Assembly: GCA_049647585.1 (NCBI GenBank)
Contig: JBARXY010000026.1
Coordinates: 124,001 to 188,000, forward strand
Source of the DNA: JAGQSZ01 sp049647585
GTDB lineage: Bacteria; Actinomycetota; Acidimicrobiia; Acidimicrobiales; Microtrichaceae
DNA length: 64,000 nucleotides
Direction: 5' to 3'
Below are positions 17,033 to 26,423 of this stretch, piece by piece. The notes below the pieces were generated by a model, which ran no database searches, had not been told where the DNA came from, and worked only from the letters and a program-made list of their open reading frames with translations. Both the position numbers and the translations under genes were made by a program. Position 1 is the stretch's first letter. Every line of letters begins with the position of its first letter.

Positions 17033-17962
17033 AGTGGACCCTCTTGGACATGATGGAGAACTGGGCACCTGCGACGACTGCGGTCAGTACGAACAGACCA
17101 AGCGACAGGGAAGCCTTGGTTCCAATACTTCGTACGCCTGTTGGGTCGGCGATCTTGTACAGGAGGGTCTCGGTCGCCCCGCCGGGGCCGCCACCGGTGA
17201 GGATCTCGATCTGGGCGTAGGCCTGGAGGGCGAAGATCACGAGCACAATCGCCAGGAACAGAAGCGCCGGCGAGATCGTGGGAACAGTGATCTTGAAGAA
17301 GCGTCGAACAGAGCCGTAACCATCGAGCGTCGCCGCTTCGATCAACTCCTCAGGAACTGTCTGGAGCGCAGCCAACACGACGATGAAGGTCAGGCCCAAG
17401 TTTTGCCAGACCGCCGAGAGCGAGACGGCGAACAGCGCCGAAGTTCCGTTGGTGAGACTCAGCCATGGCACGTTACGGAAGTAGCCGATCTCGGGGTTCA
17501 CAAGCGTGAGAAAGACCACCGACGCAACTGCGACCGACGAGGCGACGGTAGAAGCGAAGACCGTCTGGAAGATCTTTATTCCCCTGAGTTTCCGGTTGGC
17601 GGCGACCGCCAACAGCACACCCAGGACCAGCCCGAGGGGAACCGTGTAGACCATGAAGAGCCCGGAGTGAATCAGCCCGTCCTTGAAGTCTGTTCCGGTC
17701 AGCGTGTCCAGGATCTGCTGGCCGCCCACCCAGGTGGCCGGTCGATTCCGGAAGCGTGACTGGTGGTGCATCGCATACCAGACGAGCCGGTACAGCGGGT
17801 AGTACGCGAACATCGCAAAGACGATCAGCGAGGGCAGAAGAAACGCATAGGCGAGTAACGCGTCGCGGGCCTTTTGGCCGAAGCGGCGGGTCTGAACGCT
17901 GCTCGGCACCGGTAGCTGAACGGCCTCGTGGGCTTCGGACGTGCGTGAGGATCCTGCCTGGC

Positions 17963-17966
<4 letters not shown>
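17022..17966 (-). CDS. CUT1 ABC transporter permease, MalF/UgpA type
   Basis: A 314-aa permease with six transmembrane segments (first: FLLPSLIVFAMFAYYPLYRLV). The EAA loop is ELIEAATLDGYGSVRRFFKITVP. TTG 17966 was chosen since it overlaps the ATPase stop (TTGA) and has GGAG 8 nt upstream; GTG 17909 is an alternative that would remove a 19-residue polar tail. It forms the membrane pore together with the MalG-type permease encoded next. Confidence 0.92.
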
Positions 17967-19057
<1,091 letters not shown>

Positions 19058-19243
19058 GTGTTCTCGGTCCTGTGGGTGTGAAGGTGGGTCTGGTGGGGTC
19101 GAATCAGAACTGACGGTGACTCAACACCATCTCCACTCTTATGCGGATCAGTTCCCCGATCGAGGATGCTCGAAGGTTCCGAACCGTCCCATGAGATCGT
19201 CCCGGCAGGCTACGCAGATGGTCGCGTCTGCGCCACCCTTGGC

Positions 19244-20173
19244 TCAGGCGGTTCGAGTTGTATAGAACGGGTCGTCGATTTCATCGCACCGCTCTGACAC
19301 AGCATCGATGACCTCGGTGATTTTCCGTCCCACATCGCCCGTTCCTGCAGCGACGAGAGTGGCGACCACCAGGTCGAGGTCAGGTTGGTACGACATGATC
19401 CAGCGGGCGTACATCGTTGCGTCCATCCAGCTGAGTTCGTCGGTGCTGAGGCCCATCACTTCCTCGGAACCGAGACATGACCTACTGCGAAGCCGTTCCC
19501 AGCTGATCGAGGTGGAGGACCTGACGATTGCTTCCGCAACAGACTCGACGGAAGGATCGACCCTGCTGGGTTCGTTGAACGCTGATTGCAGGGCGGCTGC
19601 CTCGCGCCAAGTGACCTTGCCTCTAGAGGCGATTATCTCCATGATCGAGTCGAGCCACATTGACAGCTTCAACAATTCAATCGGTGGCTCCTCGCCTGGC
19701 GATTGAAGCCCCATCACCCGGTGGAGCGTGTCGACCGATACACCTTTGGGTGTATCCGGAAAGTCGGCAGATGGCCACGAGTTCTGTATCAGCTCTCCGT
19801 CGATCTGCAGCCTGGAGGCAAACTCGCCGTTGCGGGAAAGCACAATTGAGTAGGAGACATCATCAGCTCCGTCGTCATCGAGATCGAGATCCACCAGGTC
19901 ATCCCCATCCAGGAGGGCATCCGGAAGATGAGGCAGCGAGTCGAGCGGGACTGCCGTGCCGGACATCGTGATGCCGATCGCCTGCCACGACGCCGGCGCG
20001 TGGAACCCGAACAGGTCGGCCGAACCTGACCGGTCATCAGCTGCCAGGTGCTTGACGTGGAGGTTCAGTCCATCGCCATCAGGCTCGAACCCGACCGCGG
20101 TTGGCGACGGAAACGAGTCGACAATTTCGAGCAGTGCTTCAGCATTGGGCATGTTTGGCGGGGTCGTCGGCAT
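19244..20173 (-). CDS. Unknown acidic protein
   Basis: A 309-aa soluble protein I do not recognise. ATG 20173 is preceded by GGAG at a good distance (6 nt); earlier in-frame starts at 20185 and 20248 would add residues without support. The N-terminal half, about residues 1-140, has a VGFEPDGDGLNLHVKHL strand pattern and an unusual acidic run, DGDDLVDLDLDDDGADD; the C-terminal half is helical. It has no signal peptide or membrane segment. It lies upstream of the ABC transporter operon on the same strand but 186 bp away, and downstream of the exonuclease gene. Confidence 0.7.
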   Translation of the reverse strand: MPTTPPNMPNAEALLEIVDSFPSPTAVGFEPDGDGLNLHVKHLAADDRSGSADLFGFHAPASWQAIGITMSGTAVPLDSLPHLPDALLDGDDLVDLDLDDDGADDVSYSIVLSRNGEFASRLQIDGELIQNSWPSADFPDTPKGVSVDTLHRVMGLQSPGEEPPIELLKLSMWLDSIMEIIASRGKVTWREAAALQSAFNEPSRVDPSVESVAEAIVRSSTSISWERLRSRSCLGSEEVMGLSTDELSWMDATMYARWIMSYQPDLDLVVATLVAAGTGDVGRKITEVIDAVSERCDEIDDPFYTTRTA

Positions 20174-20322
20174 TGGGTTCTCCATCAGTCGTTTGCGACA
20201 GTGGGGTCCCATTGGGGGTGGGACCGACCCGGTTGCGAATTCTGACACTGTGGCGACCGCTGGCCGAGCGGTATGACGGGGGAGCGGATCCCGGTCGATA
20301 CCATCGCTGGTTTGATGCCTTG

Positions 20323-21030
20323 CTAGGGAAGCGGATCGACGTTGGCCATCGCTGCTGGCATTCGACGTAGCACCATCTCCCTGGCCAGACGCGCATCGCT
20401 CGCCACATAGGCCCGCATCTGGATCTCATCGAGATCGTGGATGCGGGATCGGTCGACCTCGACGGGACCCAGGCCAAGCATCTTCGACAGCGGCTTGAGT
20501 CCGCAGGAGACCCCGAGAATTCGAGCGACGTCGCCTCGATAGAGGCGGTATCCGTCGATGTGGCGGTGATCCCACCAGCTACTTGCGCGACACGTTGTCT
20601 CGACCTCGGCGGCCCCAACAACCGATTCGGCTGTCATTTCGACCATATATTGCGCTGCCCGCTCGGGCGCGTGCTGCGCTGGCCGTCCTGATGCGATTCT
20701 GCGAGAGGACCCGCGTCTGCGTCTTGGCTCGCGTGTCCCGTTCAATCCGAGGGAGAGCCCGAGCCGATCGGCCCTCTCCATGATGAAGGGCAGGTCGAAC
20801 GACGAGCCGTTCCAAGTGGCGATCAGGCCCGGCGCCAGTAGGGAAAGGAAGGAGTCAGTTCGCAGCAGCAAATCTTCCTCTTCTCCCAGGAAGACCTCGT
20901 CGCCATCGGTGGTGGAAACGGCCACGGCGACGATGGCCGAGCATCTGGAGTCAAGGCCGTCGATGGTCGTGTCGGTCTCGATGTCGAGCCCGTAGCACGG
21001 GGGGATGTCGGTCAACGGTGTCCGGGTCAC
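20323..21030 (-). CDS. DnaQ/PolB-like 3'-5' exonuclease domain protein
   Basis: A 235-aa predicted DEDD-type nuclease. Exo I is YGLDIETDTT, Exo II is ATWNGSSFDLPFI (N and D positions as in PolB exonucleases), and Exo III looks like YVASDARLAREM near the C-terminus. This resembles the stand-alone RNase_H_2/PolB exonuclease-like proteins. A basic, Arg-rich low-complexity insert (REPRRRRGSSRRIASGR) interrupts the domain. GTG 21030 is the assumed start because the conserved fold begins shortly after it; ribosome site weak. It is divergent to metG. The substrate (DNA or RNA) is not evident. Confidence 0.72.
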   Translation of the reverse strand: MTRTPLTDIPPCYGLDIETDTTIDGLDSRCSAIVAVAVSTTDGDEVFLGEEEDLLLRTDSFLSLLAPGLIATWNGSSFDLPFIMERADRLGLSLGLNGTREPRRRRGSSRRIASGRPAQHAPERAAQYMVEMTAESVVGAAEVETTCRASSWWDHRHIDGYRLYRGDVARILGVSCGLKPLSKMLGLGPVEVDRSRIHDLDEIQMRAYVASDARLAREMVLRRMPAAMANVDPLP

Positions 21031-21141
21031 AAGGTGATCGTAGGTAGTGGCACTGACACTGAGGCCGACCGCTCCCGATGTGCACCGGCCGGGTGCGGAG
21101 TCACCGGTACGATCAATCTGGCGGAACAACCGGGAGCATCC

Positions 21142-22890
21142 TTGTCACGACACCTCATAACGAGCGCATTGCCGTACATCAACGGTGTGAAGCACCTTGG
21201 CAACCTTGTTGGCTCCATGCTGCCCGCCGACGTCTACGCCCGATACCTGCGCTCCTCCGGCGAGGAAGTGCTGTTCGTCTGCGCAACCGACGAACACGGC
21301 ACCCCTGCCGAGCTAGCAGCCCGAGAGGCGGGTCAGGACGTTGCCGAGTTCTGTGCCGAACAACATGAGGTCCAGAGGGAACTCTGCGAACAGTTCGGAC
21401 TCTCATGGGACTGGTTCGGACGCACGTCCCTGCCCCAGAACCACGAGCTCACCAACTACTTCGCCCGCAAACTCCGCGACGAGGGATTCTGCGAGATTCG
21501 CTCGACCGCCCAGGTGTTCTCGATCGCCGATGACCGGTTTCTGCCCGACCGTTACGTCATAGGTACCTGTCCGAACTGCAGCTACGACCGCGCCCGGGGC
21601 GACCAGTGCGAGAACTGCGGCAAACAACTCGACCCGACCGACCTGATCGATCCCCGTTCGGCCATATCGGGCTCGACCGAGCTTGAGGTCCGCGACAGCA
21701 AGCACGTCTTCCTTTTGCAATCCAAGCTCGCTGATCGCATCCGGGCGTGGATCGACACCAAGGATTCCTGGCCGTCCCAGACCAGGGCCATCGCATACAA
21801 GTGGCTCGACGAGGGGCTCCGTGACAGGGGAATCACCCGGGATCTCAACTGGGGAATTCCGGTGGACCCCGATGACTTTCCCGAAGCCGCGGGCAAGGTC
21901 TGGTACGTCTGGTTCGACGCTCCGATCGGCTACCTCGCCGCCGTACAGGAATGGGTCGATGCCGGCAACGGGGGTGACGACCCGGTCGTGGCCTTCGAGA
22001 GGTGGTGGCGCACCGACCGCGGCGCCGAAGATGTCGTCTATACCGAGTTCATGGGCAAGGACAACGTTCCGTTCCACACGTTGAGCTTCCCGGCGACCCT
22101 GCTCGGAACTGGCGAGGACTGGAAGCTGGTCGACCGGCTCAAATCGTTCAACTGGCTGACCTACTACGGCGGCAAGTTCTCGACCAGTGACCACAGGGGC
22201 GTCTTCATGTCAGATGCTCTTGAGCTGCTGCCCGCCGACTACTGGCGCTGGTACCTCATGTCCAACGCTCCCGAGTCCGACGATTCGAGCTTCACATGGG
22301 AACTCTTCGGATCATCGGTCAACAAGGATCTGGTGGGAACCCTCGGCAACCTGGTCAATCGCACCGTCACCCAGGTCGGGCGACATTTCGACAACCTCGT
22401 CCCCGCCGGCGGGGAGCCCGGCGAAGAGGAGGCGGCTCTGCGCTCTCAGGTGCAGGCTCGGCTCGGCGAGTACATCGAACACATGGATGCGCTCGAGTTC
22501 CGCAAGGCAACTGCTGCACTCAAGTCGTTGTGGGCAGCAGGAAACGTCTACCTCGAAACCCGGGAGCCTTGGAAGACCGTGAAGGTCGACAAGGACCGGA
22601 CCGCCTGCACGCTGCGAACAGCGCTCGAGCTGCTGGTGCTCTGCACAGTTGCTTCGCAACCGTTCGTGCCGTCGACCACTGACGTGCTGCGAGGCGTATT
22701 CCCGGATATCGATTGGTCGAGCATCAAGTTGGACCAGGACCTCGCGCGATTGGACCTGTTGACCGAGGGATCAGCGATCGAACCAGCCGGGCTGCTATTC
22801 AAAAAGCTCGATGAAGATCAACTCGATGCTTGGCGCGAGCAGTTCGGCGGAAGCGAGACCGGAACGAGTGACGGAGCAGAAAATCGGTGA
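21142..22890 (+). CDS. metG: Methionyl-tRNA synthetase
   Basis: A 582-aa class Ia synthetase that charges tRNA-Met. The HIGH-type site is in PYINGVKHLGN, the zinc knuckle is CPNCSYDRARGDQCENCG, and the KMSKS-type loop is KFSTS in GGKFSTSDHRGV. The length fits bacterial MetRS forms lacking a C-terminal tRNA-binding EMAP domain. TTG 21142 is the chosen start: GGGAG lies 5-8 nt upstream and it gives a protein beginning directly at the catalytic core (SRHLITSALPY). Its stop overlaps the start of the next gene (GTGA). Confidence 0.95.
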   Translation: MSRHLITSALPYINGVKHLGNLVGSMLPADVYARYLRSSGEEVLFVCATDEHGTPAELAAREAGQDVAEFCAEQHEVQRELCEQFGLSWDWFGRTSLPQNHELTNYFARKLRDEGFCEIRSTAQVFSIADDRFLPDRYVIGTCPNCSYDRARGDQCENCGKQLDPTDLIDPRSAISGSTELEVRDSKHVFLLQSKLADRIRAWIDTKDSWPSQTRAIAYKWLDEGLRDRGITRDLNWGIPVDPDDFPEAAGKVWYVWFDAPIGYLAAVQEWVDAGNGGDDPVVAFERWWRTDRGAEDVVYTEFMGKDNVPFHTLSFPATLLGTGEDWKLVDRLKSFNWLTYYGGKFSTSDHRGVFMSDALELLPADYWRWYLMSNAPESDDSSFTWELFGSSVNKDLVGTLGNLVNRTVTQVGRHFDNLVPAGGEPGEEEAALRSQVQARLGEYIEHMDALEFRKATAALKSLWAAGNVYLETREPWKTVKVDKDRTACTLRTALELLVLCTVASQPFVPSTTDVLRGVFPDIDWSSIKLDQDLARLDLLTEGSAIEPAGLLFKKLDEDQLDAWREQFGGSETGTSDGAENR

Positions 22891-23741
22891 GCTTCAACCG
22901 CGTCACACGTTTGATCGGGGACAGTCTGTTGAAGGTGCTGCTCCTGGGCGTACTCGTCGCTCTCTCCGGAGCAGTGCTCGGACTCGCGGTGGGTTACCCG
23001 ATCGGTCGTATCAAGTTCTCCGAGTCGAACGCCATCAGACTCGATCAGTCCCGTCTGGCAGGAACCGTCGATCCCGCCAACGCAGTGACCCAACAGACGG
23101 ATCTACCCCTTGGCTGGGAGGCGGGTGAGCCAGGACTTTCCGCATTCGGAATACTTGGCAACGAGTTCTGCGGAGAGAAGGTTCCGCTGCCCGGCACCCT
23201 TTCCACGGTCGAATCCTCGGTGTTCAAGAACGGGCAGAATTCCAGCCTCATTTCCCAAGCTGTCAGGGTCGAGCAGTGGCAGGGGGCCCGGGAATACATC
23301 CGCAGTGTCAAGCGAGCCCTCGAGAGCTGCAACAAGTTCTTTCAGAAGGGTCCCGACGACAAGCGCATAAGGATCGACATCAAGGACGGCGATGGTGAGG
23401 CTCCGATTACCGACTTCGTTGCGCGTCGATACGTCTCGAGCCAGGGCACAGATGTCCAGAACTGGTCGATCATGGCGGTCGGAGATGTACTCGTGGGCAC
23501 TCGCTACCTGGGCCAGAGCAGCCCGCAGAGAGCTTTCATGTCCGATGTCGAGAATGAAATCCTCATCCGGATAGCACCGCAGACCTTTGCAGTGGGCGAA
23601 AGCGATTCCGGACCGAAGTCGAGTGCCGAAGACGGCTCGCAGACCTCAACGACAGGATCGACCGTCATCGAAGGGGGAGCGGCCGACGAAACACCCTCGC
23701 TGTCGGGCGATGAGACCACCACAACCGCACCGGGTGGCTGA
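22887..23741 (+). CDS. Membrane-anchored extracytoplasmic protein coupled to metG
   Basis: A 284-aa protein with an uncleaved N-terminal anchor (LLKVLLLGVLVALSGAVLGLAVG, residues 15-37), then a secreted domain of about 190 residues and a Thr/Ser/Gly/Glu-rich tail. The outer domain has two cysteines (EFCGEK and LESCNKFF), which might form a disulfide, and a pattern reminiscent of PknH-like sensor domains (DLPLGWEAGEPG..., SVKRALESC, VGDVLVG). That resemblance is tentative. GTG start overlaps the metG stop, so the two are translated together even though the functional link is not clear. Confidence 0.7.
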   Translation: MSFNRVTRLIGDSLLKVLLLGVLVALSGAVLGLAVGYPIGRIKFSESNAIRLDQSRLAGTVDPANAVTQQTDLPLGWEAGEPGLSAFGILGNEFCGEKVPLPGTLSTVESSVFKNGQNSSLISQAVRVEQWQGAREYIRSVKRALESCNKFFQKGPDDKRIRIDIKDGDGEAPITDFVARRYVSSQGTDVQNWSIMAVGDVLVGTRYLGQSSPQRAFMSDVENEILIRIAPQTFAVGESDSGPKSSAEDGSQTSTTGSTVIEGGAADETPSLSGDETTTTAPGG

Positions 23742-23768
23742 GAGGTTTTCGAGCTAGTTAGTCGGACC

Positions 23769-24512
23769 TCAGAGCTGCTCGACGATTAGGCGGTACAACT
23801 CGGCCATGGGCTGGCCGACCTCTGCTCCTGACCTTTCGAGTTGCTCCCGCTCACGTTGCCTGAAGCCCTCGAGAGGTTCGTCGGTCGACAATTTGTAGAA
23901 GTGCGTGGTCTCGACCTGTGACTGATGCGCCTCGAGAGCTGCAATCCGCCGCTGATGGTCGGCTTCGAGAACGATCTCCGCGTGGTTGGCCTCGTCGGGC
24001 TCGAAAAGCAACAGCGCCTCCGGTCGGTGTGGCTCGAGCCCGGCATTGAGTTGCTCGCGGTAGAAGAACGGATCGCGGGCAGCGACGACACCATCGACGC
24101 AGAGCTGACCGGCAGCATGATGATCCGGATGAAGCCGATAGCGCTTCCACGGGTCGTGGCCGAGAATCACCGTGGGACGAAGTTGACGAATCACCTCGGC
24201 GACCTGGCCCCGTCGGCTCAGCCCCGCATCCAACTCGCCATCGACCGCGTTGAGGAACACCACCTCGCCATTCGCCCCAAGCGCGGCAGCGGCGCACTGC
24301 TGTTCTTCCTTGCGGCGCTCGACAAGCTCGGCCTGATCGGCGTCGGGATCCCAGGTGCCCTTGGACCCATCGGTGAGCACCAGGTGACTCACCTCGGCGC
24401 CCATCCGGGACCACTTTGCAAGGGTCGCGCCGGCATGGAACTCGGCGTCGTCAGGGTGAGCAGCTATCACCAACACGCGGTCGGGTACTTCAAGGTCGAA
24501 TGAGTCAATCAT
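23769..24512 (-). CDS. PIG-L family N-deacetylase-like protein
   Basis: A 247-aa protein of the LmbE/PIG-L zinc deacetylase family. The metal motif AHPDDAEFH is at residues 18-26, and a third ligand in HPDHHA near residue 129. These enzymes remove acetyl groups from N-acetylglucosaminyl compounds (for instance in mycothiol or bacillithiol synthesis). It overlaps the CofC gene by 4 bp and is translated after it. A distinct, Mca-like paralogue lies at 56310. The substrate here is uncertain. Confidence 0.88.
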   Translation of the reverse strand: MIDSFDLEVPDRVLVIAAHPDDAEFHAGATLAKWSRMGAEVSHLVLTDGSKGTWDPDADQAELVERRKEEQQCAAAALGANGEVVFLNAVDGELDAGLSRRGQVAEVIRQLRPTVILGHDPWKRYRLHPDHHAAGQLCVDGVVAARDPFFYREQLNAGLEPHRPEALLLFEPDEANHAEIVLEADHQRRIAALEAHQSQVETTHFYKLSTDEPLEGFRQREREQLERSGAEVGQPMAELYRLIVEQL

Positions 24513-25141
24513 TTCAAGTCCTCCACGATCAGCATCCCCTCGCCGATCAGGTCCGACAAGTCCGCCAGATGGCGGGGAACCCTGATGTCCTCCGGCTCAT
24601 CGATGTCCCAACCCAGACGTTCGGATGTCACGACTGTGACTTTCAGACCCGCCTGCTCCGCAGAGTGGCGATGCCTGTCGAATGATCCCGGGCCAAACTC
24701 GAATCTGAAGTCGGACTCCGTTGGAACCGAGATCACATTTGTTCCCATACCCCGGCGGTCAGGAACCAGCTTGACCTCTGTGGCCGACGCAACCGTGAAG
24801 GGTTCAAGATCGGGGATGAAGGGCAGGTCGGAATGGACCACCACCAGCCGTTCCTCACGACGCTCGGCGGCTCGGCCCATCGTTTCCTGAACCGCCCCGT
24901 TCAGGCCCAGCCCGGGGGTCCATTCGATGTCGACCCCGAGCGCGCGGGACCAGTCGGCAACTTCCCGGTCGTCACAGATGACACTCACACGTAGGTGGGA
25001 GCAGGCTGCGATCACGCGTTCAGCCATCAAACGGGCGAGTCTCTTACGCTGATCGGGACTCATGACCGGCGACAGCCTGCCCTTCGCCTCGCCAAAGGCC
25101 TTCACCGGGATCGCAACTCGAGCTGGGCCGTGTGTACGCAC
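24509..25141 (-). CDS. cofC: 2-phospho-L-lactate guanylyltransferase-type enzyme (F420 biosynthesis)
   Basis: A 210-aa nucleotidyltransferase-like protein of the CofC/FbiD family, which activates phosphoenolpyruvate or 2-phospholactate with GTP for cofactor F420. Diagnostic features: VAIPVKAFGEAKGRLSPVMS at the N-terminus, VHSDLPFIPD (DXP-type metal site), the LVPDRRGMGTNVI motif and FGPGSFDRH. GTG 25141 is the likely start. It agrees with the LLM-class F420-type oxidoreductase at 63767. The start is divergent from gpsA with about 200 bp between. Confidence 0.92.
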   Translation of the reverse strand: MRTHGPARVAIPVKAFGEAKGRLSPVMSPDQRKRLARLMAERVIAACSHLRVSVICDDREVADWSRALGVDIEWTPGLGLNGAVQETMGRAAERREERLVVVHSDLPFIPDLEPFTVASATEVKLVPDRRGMGTNVISVPTESDFRFEFGPGSFDRHRHSAEQAGLKVTVVTSERLGWDIDEPEDIRVPRHLADLSDLIGEGMLIVEDLK

Positions 25142-25339
25142 GCAGCGAGCTTAGGTACCTATCCAAAGTCGACGGTACCGGGGCACAGAGCCGGGGTACC
25201 GGACCGGACTGCGGCTCGGCCTGAGCAGCGGGACCGCGATTCGGATTCGGAGCGGGACCGAGTCGTCGGACAGCTGCCATCTCTTACAAGTCGGACTGAG
25301 AGCGACCCATTGGGCCGGCGTCGGCTCTAGGGTTGAAAA

Positions 25340-26353
25340 ATGCGCATTCGAACTGCGGTTATCGGTGGCGGTTCGTGGGGGACGACGGTCGCCCACCTGG
25401 CGGCCCATCAGGTCCCGACCATGCTCTGGGCGCGCCGGGACGATCTGGCGACCGAGATCAACGAGCAACACACCAACGAGCGATATCTGCCCGGGTTCAG
25501 CCTCCATCCAGACCTTTCCTGCAGCTCCGATCTGATCGAGGTGGTCCAACAGGCTGACGTTCTGGTGATGGGCGTCCCATCGCAAGGGTTCCGATCTGCC
25601 CTAGAGCAGGTCGCTCCGCACGTGCGGGCGTGGGTTCCGGTCCTGTCGCTCACCAAGGGCCTCGAACAGACCACGCAGCTGCGGATGACCCAGATCATCA
25701 ACCAGGTGATGCCGGGGCATCCGGCAGCTGTTCTGACTGGTCCGAACCTGGCTAAGGAGATCCTTCGAGGAGATGCTGCGGCGGCTGTCATCGCCACGGC
25801 CGACCCTGTGGTTGCCGATCACCTCCAGCAGATTTTCCACATGAACCTGTTCCGGGTCTACACCAGCCCCGATGTGATCGGCTGTGAGCTTGCAGGGGCT
25901 CTCAAGAACGTCATTGCCATCGCTGCCGGAATGGCTGACGGACTGGGAACCGGTGACAACACCAAGGCAATGGTCATCACCCGTGGGTTGGCCGAACTGA
26001 GCCGGCTCGGCGAGGCGATGGGAGGGCAGTTCGCAACGTTCGCCGGGCTCGCGGGCATGGGCGACCTGATGGCCACGTGCATGTCGCGGCAGAGCCGAAA
26101 TCGCCATGTCGGTGAAGAACTCGGCAAGGGGCGGACCATCGAGGAGGTCAGCGCGGACATGAACATGGTCGCAGAGGGAGTGAAGACCAGTCGTGTGGTG
26201 ATGGCGCTCGCCAAGCAGTACAACGTCGAGATGCCGGTGGCTTCGGAGGTGTTCGCGGTCTGCCACGAGGGAGCAACGGCTCTCGATGCCTACCGTGGTC
26301 TCATTCGCCGCCAGATCGGCGGGGTCGAACACAGCTCATTGCAGTTCCACTGA
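25340..26353 (+). CDS. gpsA: NAD(P)H-dependent glycerol-3-phosphate dehydrogenase
   Basis: A 337-aa Rossmann-fold enzyme that reduces dihydroxyacetone phosphate to sn-glycerol-3-phosphate for phospholipids. It has the dinucleotide motif GGGSWGT at residues 9-15, TGPNLAKEI, the catalytic Lys in ELAGALKNVIAIAAG, and GLAGMGDLMATC. Length is normal. ATG 25340 follows a weak AGGG site. It stands alone on the plus strand, with the CofC/PIG-L pair divergent. Confidence 0.96.
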   Translation: MRIRTAVIGGGSWGTTVAHLAAHQVPTMLWARRDDLATEINEQHTNERYLPGFSLHPDLSCSSDLIEVVQQADVLVMGVPSQGFRSALEQVAPHVRAWVPVLSLTKGLEQTTQLRMTQIINQVMPGHPAAVLTGPNLAKEILRGDAAAAVIATADPVVADHLQQIFHMNLFRVYTSPDVIGCELAGALKNVIAIAAGMADGLGTGDNTKAMVITRGLAELSRLGEAMGGQFATFAGLAGMGDLMATCMSRQSRNRHVGEELGKGRTIEEVSADMNMVAEGVKTSRVVMALAKQYNVEMPVASEVFAVCHEGATALDAYRGLIRRQIGGVEHSSLQFH

Positions 26354-26423
26354 CCAGACCCGTCGAGGCCGGCCGACTTCGCCGGTTGGGGCCGGAAGTG
26401 CAACGCCTCCTAGCCTTGCGGCG

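Noticed and set aside
23742..23768. GAGGT and ACCTC as a possible terminator between convergent genes
   Set aside because: Only 5 bp pair, with no T-run.
25142..25339. GC-rich gap between cofC and gpsA with GGTACC ends around a short spacer
   Set aside because: The inverted match is only the palindromic GGTACC; neighbouring bases do not pair, and there is no T-run. Treated as ordinary promoter DNA.
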